Source of the DNA: Pseudodesulfovibrio portus
GTDB lineage: Bacteria; Desulfobacterota; Desulfovibrionia; Desulfovibrionales; Desulfovibrionaceae
NCBI RefSeq assembly: GCF_026000375.1
Contig: NZ_AP026708.1
Location: forward strand, 2,826,001 to 2,890,000
Length of the DNA: 64,000 bases
Direction of reading: 5' to 3'
The notes beneath the pieces were generated by a model. The model did no database searches. It was not told the DNA's origin and saw nothing but the letters and a program-made list of their open reading frames with translations. Both the position numbers and the translations under genes were made by a program. Of this stretch, positions 18,751-26,438 are shown one piece after another. The first letter of the stretch is position 1. Each line of letters opens with the position of its first letter.

Positions 18751-20589
18751 ATGGACGACAGTATCCCCGGTCCGCTCTTCAGCCTTGATTCGCCTTTTTC
18801 CGATCCCGTTCGCCACGCCCTGTTTTCCATGGTCAGGAAGCCGCTCGCCAAGTTGTTGCGTCTGGAGACGCTCAACTCCCTGTACTCCTCGCTGCAGGCA
18901 AACGGGAGCGACGAGCCGTTCGTGGAGCAGGCCATGGAGGCCCTCGGCGTGCAGTTTTCCGTGGACGGGCAGCCCGTGTCCCGCGTGCCTGCCGCCGGGC
19001 CGCTGGTGGCGGTGTGCAACCATCCCTTCGGCGTGTTGGAAGGGTTGCTTCTGGTCCGCGTCCTGCGCGAGGTGCGCAGCGACATCAAGATCATGGCCAA
19101 CTTCATGCTGGGCATGATCCCCGAGATGGACGACCTGCTCATCGAGGTGGACCCCTTCGGCAGGGACGAGTCGGCCAAGAAAAATATCGCCGGGCTCAAG
19201 GCGTCCATGCGCTGGCTGAAAAACGGCGGCATGCTGGTGGTCTTCCCCGCCGGGGAGGTGTCCAGCCTCAGGGTGCGCAAGGGCATGGTCTCGGACCCGC
19301 GATGGAGCCCCATGATCGGCCGCATCATCCGCAAGACCGGCGCCGGCGCGTTGCCGGTCTTTTTCGATGGCCGCAATTCCGGCCTGTTCCAGACCCTGGG
19401 GCTCATTCACCCCCGGCTGCGCACCGTTCTCCTGCCGCATGAGAATTTGCGCCACGCCACAAAGGACGTCATCCGCATGGGGCTGGGGTCGGTGGTGTCC
19501 GCCGACAAGGTGGCGGAGTTCGACTCCGACCAGGAACTGGTCGACTATCTCCGCTTCCGCACCTATCTCCTGCGCGGCGAGCGCAAGCCCAAATTCCGCA
19601 TCAAGGGCCGCGACCAGGGGCGGAAGCTGGCCCCCATCGCCCGGTCGCGCGGCAAGCACATCCTGGCCAGCGAGGTGGCCACCCTGCCGGACGAGAACAT
19701 CCTGAACCGGTCCGGGGATTTCACCGTGTTTCACGCCACGGCCTTTCAGATTCCCCGCATCCTCAGGGAGATCGGCATCCGGCGCGAGGAGACGTTCCGC
19801 CAGGTGGGCGAGGGCACGGGCAAGCCCATGGACATCGACGCCTTTGACGACACCTACCGCCACCTGGTCCTCTGGAATCACGCCGAGCGCGAGGTTGCCG
19901 GGGCGTACCGGTTCGGCCTGACCGACGAAATCCTCAGGGACCGGGGCGTGACCGGGCTGTACACTTCCACCCTGTTCAACTACCGCGAGAGCTTCCTGCG
20001 CGAGCTGGGACCCGCCCTGGAGATGGGCCGCTCCTTCATCACGCCCAAGTACCAGCGCAGCTACCAGCCACTCCTGCTGTTGTGGAAGGGCGTGGCCGCG
20101 TTCGTGGTGCAGAATCCGAAGTACACCCGGCTGTTCGGCTGCGTGTCCATATCGAGCGAATATTCCGGCGTGTCCCGCGAGATCATCATGGGCTTCATGG
20201 AGCGCCACTGTTCCCTGCCGGAGCTGGCCCGGATGGCCCTGCCCAAGCGGCCGCCCAAGTCGCGCAAGCTGCGGAAGGTGGATTTCTCCCTGCCCGACAG
20301 CGTGTTCAACGACCCGGCCGACGTGGCCGACTTCGTGCGCGACGCCGAGGACGGCCGGTCCATCCCGGTGCTGCTCAAGCAGTATCTCAAGCTGGGCGGC
20401 AAGATCATCGGCTTCAACGTGGACCCGGACTTCGGCGACTGCCTGGACGGGTTGATCCTGGTGGACCTGATGCAGTCCGACCCCAAGGTCCTGGGCCGAT
20501 TCATGGGCCGCGACGGGGTGAACGGTTTCCTGAGCGCCAACCGGGTCCTGCCCCTGCGCCCGGAGCGGGACGGCTTTGCAGCCGCCTGA
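18751..20589 (+). CDS. Fused lysophospholipid acyltransferase / N-acyltransferase (OlsF-like)
   Basis: 612 residues in two halves. Residues about 80-270 are a PlsC-type glycerolipid acyltransferase (VAVCNHPFGVLEGLLLVRVL gives the N-H-x4-[E/D]-like motif; GGMLVVFPAGEVSS is the second block). Residues about 320-600 resemble the GNAT-like N-acyltransferase of ornithine-lipid synthesis (LREIGIRREETFRQVGEG; LWNHAEREVAGAYRFG). The same fusion is known in OlsF, which makes ornithine lipids by N- then O-acylation. The aminolipid role is inference. AGGAGGG directly precedes the ATG at 18751. Confidence 0.82.
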   Translation: MDDSIPGPLFSLDSPFSDPVRHALFSMVRKPLAKLLRLETLNSLYSSLQANGSDEPFVEQAMEALGVQFSVDGQPVSRVPAAGPLVAVCNHPFGVLEGLLLVRVLREVRSDIKIMANFMLGMIPEMDDLLIEVDPFGRDESAKKNIAGLKASMRWLKNGGMLVVFPAGEVSSLRVRKGMVSDPRWSPMIGRIIRKTGAGALPVFFDGRNSGLFQTLGLIHPRLRTVLLPHENLRHATKDVIRMGLGSVVSADKVAEFDSDQELVDYLRFRTYLLRGERKPKFRIKGRDQGRKLAPIARSRGKHILASEVATLPDENILNRSGDFTVFHATAFQIPRILREIGIRREETFRQVGEGTGKPMDIDAFDDTYRHLVLWNHAEREVAGAYRFGLTDEILRDRGVTGLYTSTLFNYRESFLRELGPALEMGRSFITPKYQRSYQPLLLLWKGVAAFVVQNPKYTRLFGCVSISSEYSGVSREIIMGFMERHCSLPELARMALPKRPPKSRKLRKVDFSLPDSVFNDPADVADFVRDAEDGRSIPVLLKQYLKLGGKIIGFNVDPDFGDCLDGLILVDLMQSDPKVLGRFMGRDGVNGFLSANRVLPLRPERDGFAAA

Positions 20590-20613
20590 TCCGGCATGCC
20601 GCAACCGATTGTT

Positions 20614-20648
20614 CGGCCCCGTCCTTTGGGCGGGGCCCTATTTTGCTT
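20614..20648 (+). terminator. Probable terminator of the OlsF-like gene
   Basis: GGCCCCG...CGGGGCC hairpin followed by CTATTTTGCTTT, 26 bases after the stop. The T run is interrupted, so efficiency is uncertain. Confidence 0.6.
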
Positions 20649-20693
20649 TGCGCAGACCTTGGCAAGCGGCGCATATGGGCTTATGTTCGGCCC

Positions 20694-21407
20694 ATGCGAC
20701 ATTTACCGATAACAACTATCTTGCTGATTTTATTTGTGTTTTCACTTTTCGGCTGCCAGGACGCGCCTGACGCCCCGCCCGTGGGAGAGAAAACGCCCCC
20801 GGCCAAGGCGGAGAAGGGTGGAGCAAAGTCCGGCTACGAGCAGGACGGCAAGGGGTGCGAACCCGAGTACCGCGCCCTGTTCGACCAGGCCGTGGTGGAG
20901 CTCCATGGCACGGGCACGGGCGACGTCGTGGTCGTCACCGATCCTTTGTGCTGGCACTGCCGGTTGGGCCACAAGCTGCTCGAAGAATATCCGGCGAAAT
21001 ACGGTCGGCTGCGCCTCTCCTTTTTCCCGCGCAAGGGCTTCATCGGTTCGGACATGGCCGCCTGGATACTCGAGGACGTGGCCGGAACGGATAGGCTCCG
21101 GCCCTATGCGGACTATGCCTACACCGACCTGAAACAGCCCAAGACCAAGGACCTGGCCGAGGCGCGCATGCTGGTGCTGGCCCAGTTCGCGGAGAAATTC
21201 CCGGAGCTGCTGGACAACACCAACCTGGAGGAACTCTACGTGCGCATGCAGCGCGATCACGAAGCGCATGTGCTCGAGTCCGCCGCCATGTCCAGGGAAG
21301 CCGAACTGCCCGGCACCCCGACATTGATAGCCGGAAAGTCCGTGCTCGTGGGCTTCGGCCCCGCACCGTGGCTGGACGCGCTGGACGCGAAGAATATCTG
21401 CGAATAA
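20694..21407 (+). CDS. Lipoprotein with thioredoxin-like CxxC site
   Basis: 237 residues. A hydrophobic signal ends in the lipobox LFGC (Cys21), so it is an envelope-anchored lipoprotein. The DsbA/DsbG-like core has the redox pair in DPLCWHCRLGHKLLEEY (near residues 83-86), and a cis-Pro region in ELPGTPTLIAGKSVLVG. It probably reduces or oxidises disulfides of periplasmic proteins, possibly using the protein surface to present a thiol-bound ligand; no partner is adjacent. The ATG at 20694 is chosen by the signal peptide; the ribosome-binding site is weak. Confidence 0.82.
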   Translation: MRHLPITTILLILFVFSLFGCQDAPDAPPVGEKTPPAKAEKGGAKSGYEQDGKGCEPEYRALFDQAVVELHGTGTGDVVVVTDPLCWHCRLGHKLLEEYPAKYGRLRLSFFPRKGFIGSDMAAWILEDVAGTDRLRPYADYAYTDLKQPKTKDLAEARMLVLAQFAEKFPELLDNTNLEELYVRMQRDHEAHVLESAAMSREAELPGTPTLIAGKSVLVGFGPAPWLDALDAKNICE

Positions 21408-21435
21408 AAAAAGGGCCTCGATCAGAGGCCCTTCT
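21407..21435 (-). terminator. Displaced original terminator of the LOG-family gene
   Basis: GGGCCTC...GAGGCCC stem (21413-21419 with 21425-21431) with an eight-base A run that reads as T on the minus strand. It overlaps the first direct repeat of the DUF3800 element. In the uninterrupted arrangement it would sit at the stop codon of the LOG gene; it is now 1.57 kb away and serves the convergent lipoprotein gene. Confidence 0.75.
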
Positions 21436-21458
21436 TCATTTCAATCCACTTGTCCACC
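21429..21458. repeat. Left 30-bp direct repeat (attL-like) of the DUF3800 element
   Basis: Perfectly identical to 23000-23029. On the minus strand the sequence encodes the last residues of the LOG protein (VDKWIEMKKG), showing it derives from that gene's 3' end. Confidence 0.9.
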
Positions 21459-21464
21459 CGGGGG

Positions 21465-21758
21465 GTGTATCGAAAGATATTGGAATTAGGGAGGTGTTCC
21501 CATAATATCTACGCCTTAACCAATAAGCTGATAATTGACTCTGACCGAACTCAGTTCACCGGAAGAGTTTCTGGCTACAGTCCTAACACTCGTTCTGGGA
21601 TGATTTACATCCATGAAGAAAAGCGAAGTATCCCCTTCCAGATTGAAGCAGGAGTGGATGTAATCACAAGCGTCATCGCTAAGAGTTTGCTTCAATATGA
21701 TTTGGTTAAGTCTAATATATTACACGTTTATGATCTGTTTTTTCATATTCATGGCTAA
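21465..21758 (+). CDS. Small protein of the DUF3800 element, first ORF
   Basis: 97 residues from the GTG at 21465; the frame is also open from a TTG inside the left direct repeat (21450). The middle (FTGRVSGYSPNTRSGMIYIH) has a faint likeness to small OB-fold domains of the cold-shock type, not enough for a call. No good ribosome-binding site is visible, so the start is uncertain. It overlaps the next ORF by 8 bases. AT-rich codon use sets it apart from the chromosome. Confidence 0.5.
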   Translation: MYRKILELGRCSHNIYALTNKLIIDSDRTQFTGRVSGYSPNTRSGMIYIHEEKRSIPFQIEAGVDVITSVIAKSLLQYDLVKSNILHVYDLFFHIHG

Positions 21759-21858
21759 AAAAGTCATAAATTATGCTGGTGTGACTAAAAGATACTACAT
21801 AATGCAAATATGCCCCAACTCACTTGAAGAGGGTAATGGGATGTCGGAGATTGAATAA
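21751..21858 (+). CDS. Linker micro-ORF upstream of DUF3800
   Basis: 35 residues (MAKKVINYAGVTKRYYIMQI and 15 more), basic at the N-terminus. It overlaps the preceding ORF by 8 bases, and its TAA shares a base with the ATG of the DUF3800 gene (TAATG), an arrangement typical of translational coupling. It could be a real small protein, a translation-coupling leader, or the remnant of a frameshifted larger first gene. Confidence 0.45.
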   Translation: MAKKVINYAGVTKRYYIMQICPNSLEEGNGMSEIE

Positions 21859-22931
21859 TGAGAATATTTATTGATGAATGTGGGTTTACTGGAGAAGATT
21901 TAGTCAACAACGAGCAACCTGTATATACAATTGCCAGCCTAGCCATCGAAGAGGGTTATGCTCAAAAACTAAAAAAAGATTTTTTTAGCGAAGTAAGAAC
22001 AGATGAACTAAAGCACACTCAACTTCGTAAGAGACCAAGAAACCAAAAATTTGTGCTTCAATTCATCGATTACATCTTCTCAGAGCACCCTACTGATATC
22101 AAGGTGATTTTTAACCATAAAAAGTATCAGCTAGTTGCCAAAATGGCAGATTTTATTGCAGAGACCGTCTATTACAATCTTGGTCAGGATTTTTACGCCA
22201 ACGGGCGAAACATAGCGTTTTGCAATGTCTTTTTTTATGGCTTCCCAGCGTTCATTGGTACTGATGATTTCTCCCACTTTTTGAATGTAACCAACAAAAT
22301 GTTTCGACAAAGAGAAGAAGCAGATTATAATGATTTCATATCCCTATTAGAGGTCCATAGAAACTCTGAGTTATCAAGTCATATCAATGAGATGCTCATG
22401 TGGGACCAGCAAGAAGGGCATCAAGGAATTCTAACACTTCCAAGCAAAGCTCTGGATGATACCATCTCCATGGAGCTTCAACTGATGAATATGTGGGCTA
22501 CTACCTCCACAGATAAAAGCTTTGAATTAACCCATGATCAATCTGGCATGATTGCAGCACATAAAGATGTTTGGGGAATTCTTACATCTCCAGATATTGC
22601 TGAAACGGTTGTGGGAAGAGACAGTCGATTGATGTATTTTCCCTTAAGAGTCAAAGAGACAAAGCTTGGGGACTCTAAGAATTGGGTTGGGCTTCAATTG
22701 GTAGATCTTATTGCCGGAGCAGTCACAAGAGTTGCGAATTGGTATGCGAAAGGGCAGCCAGAAGACAACTATGCAGAATCTCTCAATGATATTATTGACT
22801 TCAATGACACCAGCATCTTTTCTGGATTGTGGCCATCAACAAACGTGACCCCAGAATCTCTGAATGCAGAAGGCGGGCTTGTTCGTGATCCTATAGAATT
22901 CATGGTAAATTTATTGGCGAGCAACCGTTAG
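21858..22931 (+). CDS. DUF3800 domain protein
   Basis: 357 residues. The N-terminus MRIFIDECGFTGED is the family signature (an acidic IFIDE-S/C-G strand with conserved Asp and Glu), followed by IASLAIEEGYAQKLKK. Near the C-terminus, NWVGLQLVDLIAGAVTR carries the conserved aspartate of the family. The domain is widespread in phages and mobile islands; its activity is not established, though acidic residues at the ends of beta strands suggest a metal-dependent, RNase H-like site (inference). It is the cargo gene of the integrated element and is coupled to the ORF before it. Confidence 0.85.
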   Translation: MRIFIDECGFTGEDLVNNEQPVYTIASLAIEEGYAQKLKKDFFSEVRTDELKHTQLRKRPRNQKFVLQFIDYIFSEHPTDIKVIFNHKKYQLVAKMADFIAETVYYNLGQDFYANGRNIAFCNVFFYGFPAFIGTDDFSHFLNVTNKMFRQREEADYNDFISLLEVHRNSELSSHINEMLMWDQQEGHQGILTLPSKALDDTISMELQLMNMWATTSTDKSFELTHDQSGMIAAHKDVWGILTSPDIAETVVGRDSRLMYFPLRVKETKLGDSKNWVGLQLVDLIAGAVTRVANWYAKGQPEDNYAESLNDIIDFNDTSIFSGLWPSTNVTPESLNAEGGLVRDPIEFMVNLLASNR

Positions 22932-22992
22932 TACAATAGGAACCGTGCTTTCAGACGCGATGAGGGAGAAAAAGTTAGACTTTACCGCAGCG

Positions 22993-23577
22993 TTACAATC
23001 CCTTCTTCATTTCAATCCACTTGTCCACCTGAGGCGGGTCGTAGTGCTCGAACATGTCGAGCAGGGCGGCCGGGTCCGGGCTGGTCATGACCATGCGTCG
23101 GTGGTCGGCCACCAGGAAGCCCTCGTTGACCATGCGGTCCATGTGGTCGGTCAGGCAGGCGTAGTAGCCGGACACGTCCAGCAACCCGCACGGCTTGGTG
23201 TGGTAGCCGAGCTGGTTCCAGGTCAGGGCCTCGAAGAATTCCTCCAGGGTGCCGAGACCGCCGGGCAGGGCGATGAACGCGTCCGAGAGGTCGGCCATCT
23301 TCTGCTTGCGCTCGTGCATGGACTCGACCACGTGGATTTCGGTCAGCCCCCTGTGGGCGATTTCCTTATCCACCAGCAGCCGGGGGATGATGCCCACGGC
23401 GTCGCCGCCCGCTTCCAGGCAGGCGTCGGCCAGCCGCCCCATGAGCCCGGTGGAGGAGCCGCCGTAGACCAGGCCGAGGCCGCGTCCGGCCAGCTCGCGG
23501 CCCAGCGCCTTGGTGGCGGTCACGTATTCGGGCCGGTTGCCGGGGTTGGAGCCGAGGTAGACGCAGACGCGCTTCAC
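22993..23577 (-). CDS. LOG-family protein (nucleotide 5'-monophosphate phosphoribohydrolase)
   Basis: 194 residues. Rossmann-type fold with YLGSNPGNRP at the start, GLVYGGSSTGLMG, and the catalytic signature PGGLGTLEEFFEALTW. Homologues release a base from (cytokinin) nucleoside 5'-monophosphates. The start is the GTG at 23575-23577, overlapping the stop of the aldolase-like gene (GTGA), so it is translationally coupled. The final codons GGA-TTG-TAA come partly from an inserted element (see 21459-22999). The product is unchanged at its last residues but its native terminator has been displaced. Confidence 0.92.
   Translation of the reverse strand: MKRVCVYLGSNPGNRPEYVTATKALGRELAGRGLGLVYGGSSTGLMGRLADACLEAGGDAVGIIPRLLVDKEIAHRGLTEIHVVESMHERKQKMADLSDAFIALPGGLGTLEEFFEALTWNQLGYHTKPCGLLDVSGYYACLTDHMDRMVNEGFLVADHRRMVMTSPDPAALLDMFEHYDPPQVDKWIEMKKGL
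23000..23029. repeat. Right 30-bp direct repeat (attR-like) of the DUF3800 element
   Basis: Identical to 21429-21458; lies inside the 3' end of the LOG-family gene. Confidence 0.9.
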
Positions 23578-24614
23578 GATACGGCCTCCACGGCCTTTTT
23601 GATGTCCGCCACGAACTCGTCCACCATCTCTTCGGTGGTGGCCCAGGAGGTCATCCAGCGCACGGTGTGGTCGTGCTCGTCCCAGATATAGAAGTAATAT
23701 TTCTCCAACAGGATGTCCGTGGCCTCGGGCGGCAGATAGGCGAACAGGGCGTTGCAGTCCACGGTGCCCTTGATCTCCACGCCCTTGATGGCCCCGGCCT
23801 TTTCGGCCAGCCGTTTCGCCATGGCGTTGGCCTGGCGGGCGTTGGTCAGCCACAGGTCGTCCTTGAGATAGGCCTCCAGCTGGGCGGACACGAAGCGCAT
23901 CTTGGACACCAGCTGCATGGCCTGCTTGCGCAGGTAGGGGAAGCCCTCGCCGATGTCCGGGTTCAGGAAGATGACCGCCTCGCTCATGAGGCAGCCGTTC
24001 TTGGTGCCCCCGAAGGAGATGAAGTCGATGTCCAGGGCCGTGGTCATGTCGAAGAAGGAGCAGTCCAGCGCGGCGCAGGCGTTGGCGATGCGCGCGCCGT
24101 CCAGGTGGACCAGCAGGTCGCGGTCGTGGGCGAACTCCACGATGTCCTCGATCTCCTTGAGGGTGTAGAGCTTGCCCAGCTCCGTGGGCTGGGTGATGGA
24201 GATGACCTTGGGCTGGGAGGCGTGCACGAACCCGAGGTGGCCGAGGTAGGGGGCGATCATGCCCGGGGTCAGCTTGCCGTCCGGGGACGGGATGGGCACC
24301 AGCTTGATGCCGCCGAAGGCCTCGGGCGCGCCGCATTCGTCGTTGTTGATGTGGGCCTGGGCCGCGCACAGCACCGAGTTGTAGGTGTGGGTCACGGCCC
24401 GGATGCCGAGCACGTTGGCGGCGGTGCCCGTGGTCACGTAGTGGATGCGGGCCCGTGAGCCGAAGAATTCCTTGAGCACCTCGTCGGTGCGGATGGAGAT
24501 TTCGTCGTCGCCGTAGGATTTCAGGTGGCCTTGGTTGGCGCGGACAACGGCCTCCATGATGGCGGGATGCGCGCCGGAGTTGTTGTCGCTCGCAAACGAT
24601 TTCAATTCTTTCAT
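23574..24614 (-). CDS. Low-specificity L-threonine aldolase-like PLP enzyme
   Basis: 346 residues of the beta-eliminating-lyase / threonine-aldolase fold. SFASDNNSGAHPAIMEAV matches the family N-terminus, YVTTGTAANVLGI is the cofactor phosphate region, LLVHLDGARIANA holds the Asp that pairs with the pyridine nitrogen, and FISFGGTKNG contains the Schiff-base Lys. Expected reaction: retro-aldol cleavage of threonine to glycine and acetaldehyde. It is followed by the LOG gene with a 4-base overlap and preceded, 9 bases away, by a GDSL esterase on the same strand. Confidence 0.88.
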   Translation of the reverse strand: MKELKSFASDNNSGAHPAIMEAVVRANQGHLKSYGDDEISIRTDEVLKEFFGSRARIHYVTTGTAANVLGIRAVTHTYNSVLCAAQAHINNDECGAPEAFGGIKLVPIPSPDGKLTPGMIAPYLGHLGFVHASQPKVISITQPTELGKLYTLKEIEDIVEFAHDRDLLVHLDGARIANACAALDCSFFDMTTALDIDFISFGGTKNGCLMSEAVIFLNPDIGEGFPYLRKQAMQLVSKMRFVSAQLEAYLKDDLWLTNARQANAMAKRLAEKAGAIKGVEIKGTVDCNALFAYLPPEATDILLEKYYFYIWDEHDHTVRWMTSWATTEEMVDEFVADIKKAVEAVS

Positions 24615-24623
24615 TTTTCTTGT

Positions 24624-25202
24624 CTAGTCCAGCCCGAAATATTTCCGGGCGGTTATGGATTGCAGGACGCATTCGGCCAGGGCCGCGTAGCCCATGGCCG
24701 AGGGGTGGATCGAGTCGCCGTCCTTGAGGGCCTGCTGATAGATGCCGGACTTCCGCATGGGGTCCATGACGGCCACGAAGGGCACGTCCAGGGTCTCGCA
24801 GAGTTCCGCCAGCCTGTCCGAGAGATCGGCGATGGCGTCGGTCTGCCGGTTGTTGCCCACGGGTGTGGGGCCGACGAGCAGGACCTCGCCGAAAGTCTTG
24901 GCCTGGGTCAGGATGGTCTCGGCCACGGCCAGGGTGTCGTCGGCCGGGACCTCGTTCATGACGTCGGCCACGCCGAGGCTGAAGACCAGCTTGTGCTCCA
25001 TGCCGGGCAGCAGGCGCAACTCGGCCTCGCGTTGCCAGCGGTCGCTGAGTTTGGCGGCGATGTCCTTGCGGATGCCCAGGTTGTAGCCGGTCACGTCCGC
25101 GCCCAGCGTGATCAGCTGGCCGGTGACGCGACCGGGCCAGCCGAGGCCCGACGGGTCGCCGAAACCGAGGGTGAGGGAATCCCCGAAAAAACAGATGACC
25201 AT
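24624..25202 (-). CDS. GDSL/SGNH-family esterase
   Basis: 192 residues. Block I is CFFGDSLTLGFGDPSG with the nucleophile Ser, GVADVMNEV is in the block III position (Asn replaced by Asp in the usual GxND), and DSIHPSAMGYAAL contains the catalytic Asp-x-x-His. No signal peptide, so cytoplasmic; the substrate is unknown. The ATG at 25202 is favoured because AAGGAG lies six bases before it; a GTG two codons earlier is too close. It starts two bases after the stop of the PPOX gene. Confidence 0.85.
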   Translation of the reverse strand: MVICFFGDSLTLGFGDPSGLGWPGRVTGQLITLGADVTGYNLGIRKDIAAKLSDRWQREAELRLLPGMEHKLVFSLGVADVMNEVPADDTLAVAETILTQAKTFGEVLLVGPTPVGNNRQTDAIADLSDRLAELCETLDVPFVAVMDPMRKSGIYQQALKDGDSIHPSAMGYAALAECVLQSITARKYFGLD

Positions 25203-25204
25203 GG

Positions 25205-25654
25205 TCACTCCTTGATTCGTGCCGTCGCCTCTTCGATGTCGATGGCGTAGACGGCCGTGATCGGCAGCACCTTGTCCACGTAGGGGAGCTGCCTGCCCAG
25301 ATGCTTGACCGTGATCAGGTCCAGGCCGTGCATCTTTTCGTCCCCTGTGAGTTCGCGCGGCGTGCCGTTGCCCATGACCGACTTGAATCGGTAGCCCTGG
25401 TTGCAGGCGTCGTCGCCGCCCTTTCTCTTCTCTATATCAAGGGCTGCGGAAAAGGCCACCCTGTTTCCGGAATCGAGGCAGGCGGCCTTGCGCCCCCTCC
25501 TGCCGGAGTGGATGTATATGACGCCGTCTTCCTCGGCGAAGTTGACGGGAACGCAGTGCGGGCCGCTCTCGTCGGTGAGGGCCAGCCAGAGCACATCGGT
25601 CCGGGCGAGGAGGTCGGATACGACCTTGGGGTCGTGGGTAACGCCCTTTCTCAT
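25205..25654 (-). CDS. Pyridoxamine 5'-phosphate oxidase-like flavin/heme-binding protein
   Basis: 149 residues, split-barrel fold: LLARTDVLWLALTDESGPHC, PVNFAEEDGVIYIHSGRRGR, and GYRFKSVMGNGTP match the NimA/PPOX-like families that bind FMN or heme. The actual substrate is not deducible. The ATG at 25652-25654 has GGAGGA. It heads the minus-strand run PPOX, GDSL esterase, aldolase-like enzyme and LOG protein, whose genes overlap or nearly touch and probably form one operon. Confidence 0.82.
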   Translation of the reverse strand: MRKGVTHDPKVVSDLLARTDVLWLALTDESGPHCVPVNFAEEDGVIYIHSGRRGRKAACLDSGNRVAFSAALDIEKRKGGDDACNQGYRFKSVMGNGTPRELTGDEKMHGLDLITVKHLGRQLPYVDKVLPITAVYAIDIEEATARIKE

Positions 25655-25703
25655 GGATTCCTCCGGTCTTTATTATTGCGGGCAAAACGTCTATTAATCT
25701 TCC

Positions 25704-26438
25704 ATGGCCCGGAACACAACCTTCGCAAACCACATTTCCGTCATCGTTCCCGTGTACAATGAATCCGGGGTGATCAACGATACTCTCGATCACCTGCGCC
25801 GGACCTCGGGCCAAGCGTCCGTGGAGATCGTCGTGGCCGACGGCGGGCCCGGCCACGCCACCCTGGCCGCCGTGACCGACGGCCAGGCCGTGCGCGTGAA
25901 GTGCCCGCAGGGGCGGGGCGTGCAGATGAACGCGGGCGCGGCCATGGCCACCGGGGACGTCTTCCTTTTCCTGCACGCCGACACCCGGCTCCCCGAGGGC
26001 TGGCCCGGCCTGGTCCGGGGCGCGCTGGTCGACAACGTTCGGGCCGGGGCTTTCTCCCTGGGCTTTGATTCCGACCGGCTGTCCATGCGTGTGGTGGCCC
26101 TTTTCGCCAACCTGCGCACGCGGATCGAGCGGCTTCCCTACGGCGATCAGGCCCCGTTCCTGGCGGCGGACCTGTTCCGGGAGATGGGTGGTTTTGCCGG
26201 TATCCCGATCATGGAGGACGTGGACCTGTTCTCGCGCCTGAGGCAGCGGGGCGAGCGCATCGCCTTGCTCAGGGAGCGCGTGGCCACTTCGCCGCGCCGG
26301 TATGAGACGGACGGCGTGGGCCGACGGGTGGCGGCCAACTGGTGGTTGCGGCTCAGGTACGGACTCGGCGTGTCGCCGCACAAGCTGGCCGGGGAATATC
26401 GTCCCCAGGCCCAAACAGGGGGAGGAGAAGGCCGGTGA
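25704..26438 (+). CDS. TIGR04283-type family 2 glycosyltransferase
   Basis: 244 residues, GT2 fold: ISVIVPVYNESGVINDTLDH, EIVVADGGPGHAT, QGRGVQMNAGAAMATGDVFL and FLHADTRLPEGW carry the nucleotide-binding and DxD-like positions; IMEDVDLFSRLRQRG gives the ED motif. Members of TIGR04283 occur beside TIGR04282 proteins in arsenosugar and related gene sets; a direct link to arsenic is not visible here. Its TGA overlaps the GTG start of the next gene, so the two are coupled. Divergent from the PPOX gene. Confidence 0.88.
   Translation: MARNTTFANHISVIVPVYNESGVINDTLDHLRRTSGQASVEIVVADGGPGHATLAAVTDGQAVRVKCPQGRGVQMNAGAAMATGDVFLFLHADTRLPEGWPGLVRGALVDNVRAGAFSLGFDSDRLSMRVVALFANLRTRIERLPYGDQAPFLAADLFREMGGFAGIPIMEDVDLFSRLRQRGERIALLRERVATSPRRYETDGVGRRVAANWWLRLRYGLGVSPHKLAGEYRPQAQTGGGEGR

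Larger units (their letters stand above)
21459..22999. mobile_element. Integrated AT-rich DUF3800 element without integrase
   Basis: 1541 bases of markedly AT-rich DNA lie between perfect 30-bp direct repeats, in a high-GC genome. It carries three overlapping plus-strand ORFs and no recognisable recombinase. The right junction supplies the final base of a Gly codon, a Leu codon and TAA to the LOG gene, so the host protein still ends MKKGL as it would have with the original 3' end. This is the signature of site-specific integration into a gene's 3' end; mobilisation in trans is inferred. Confidence 0.8.
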
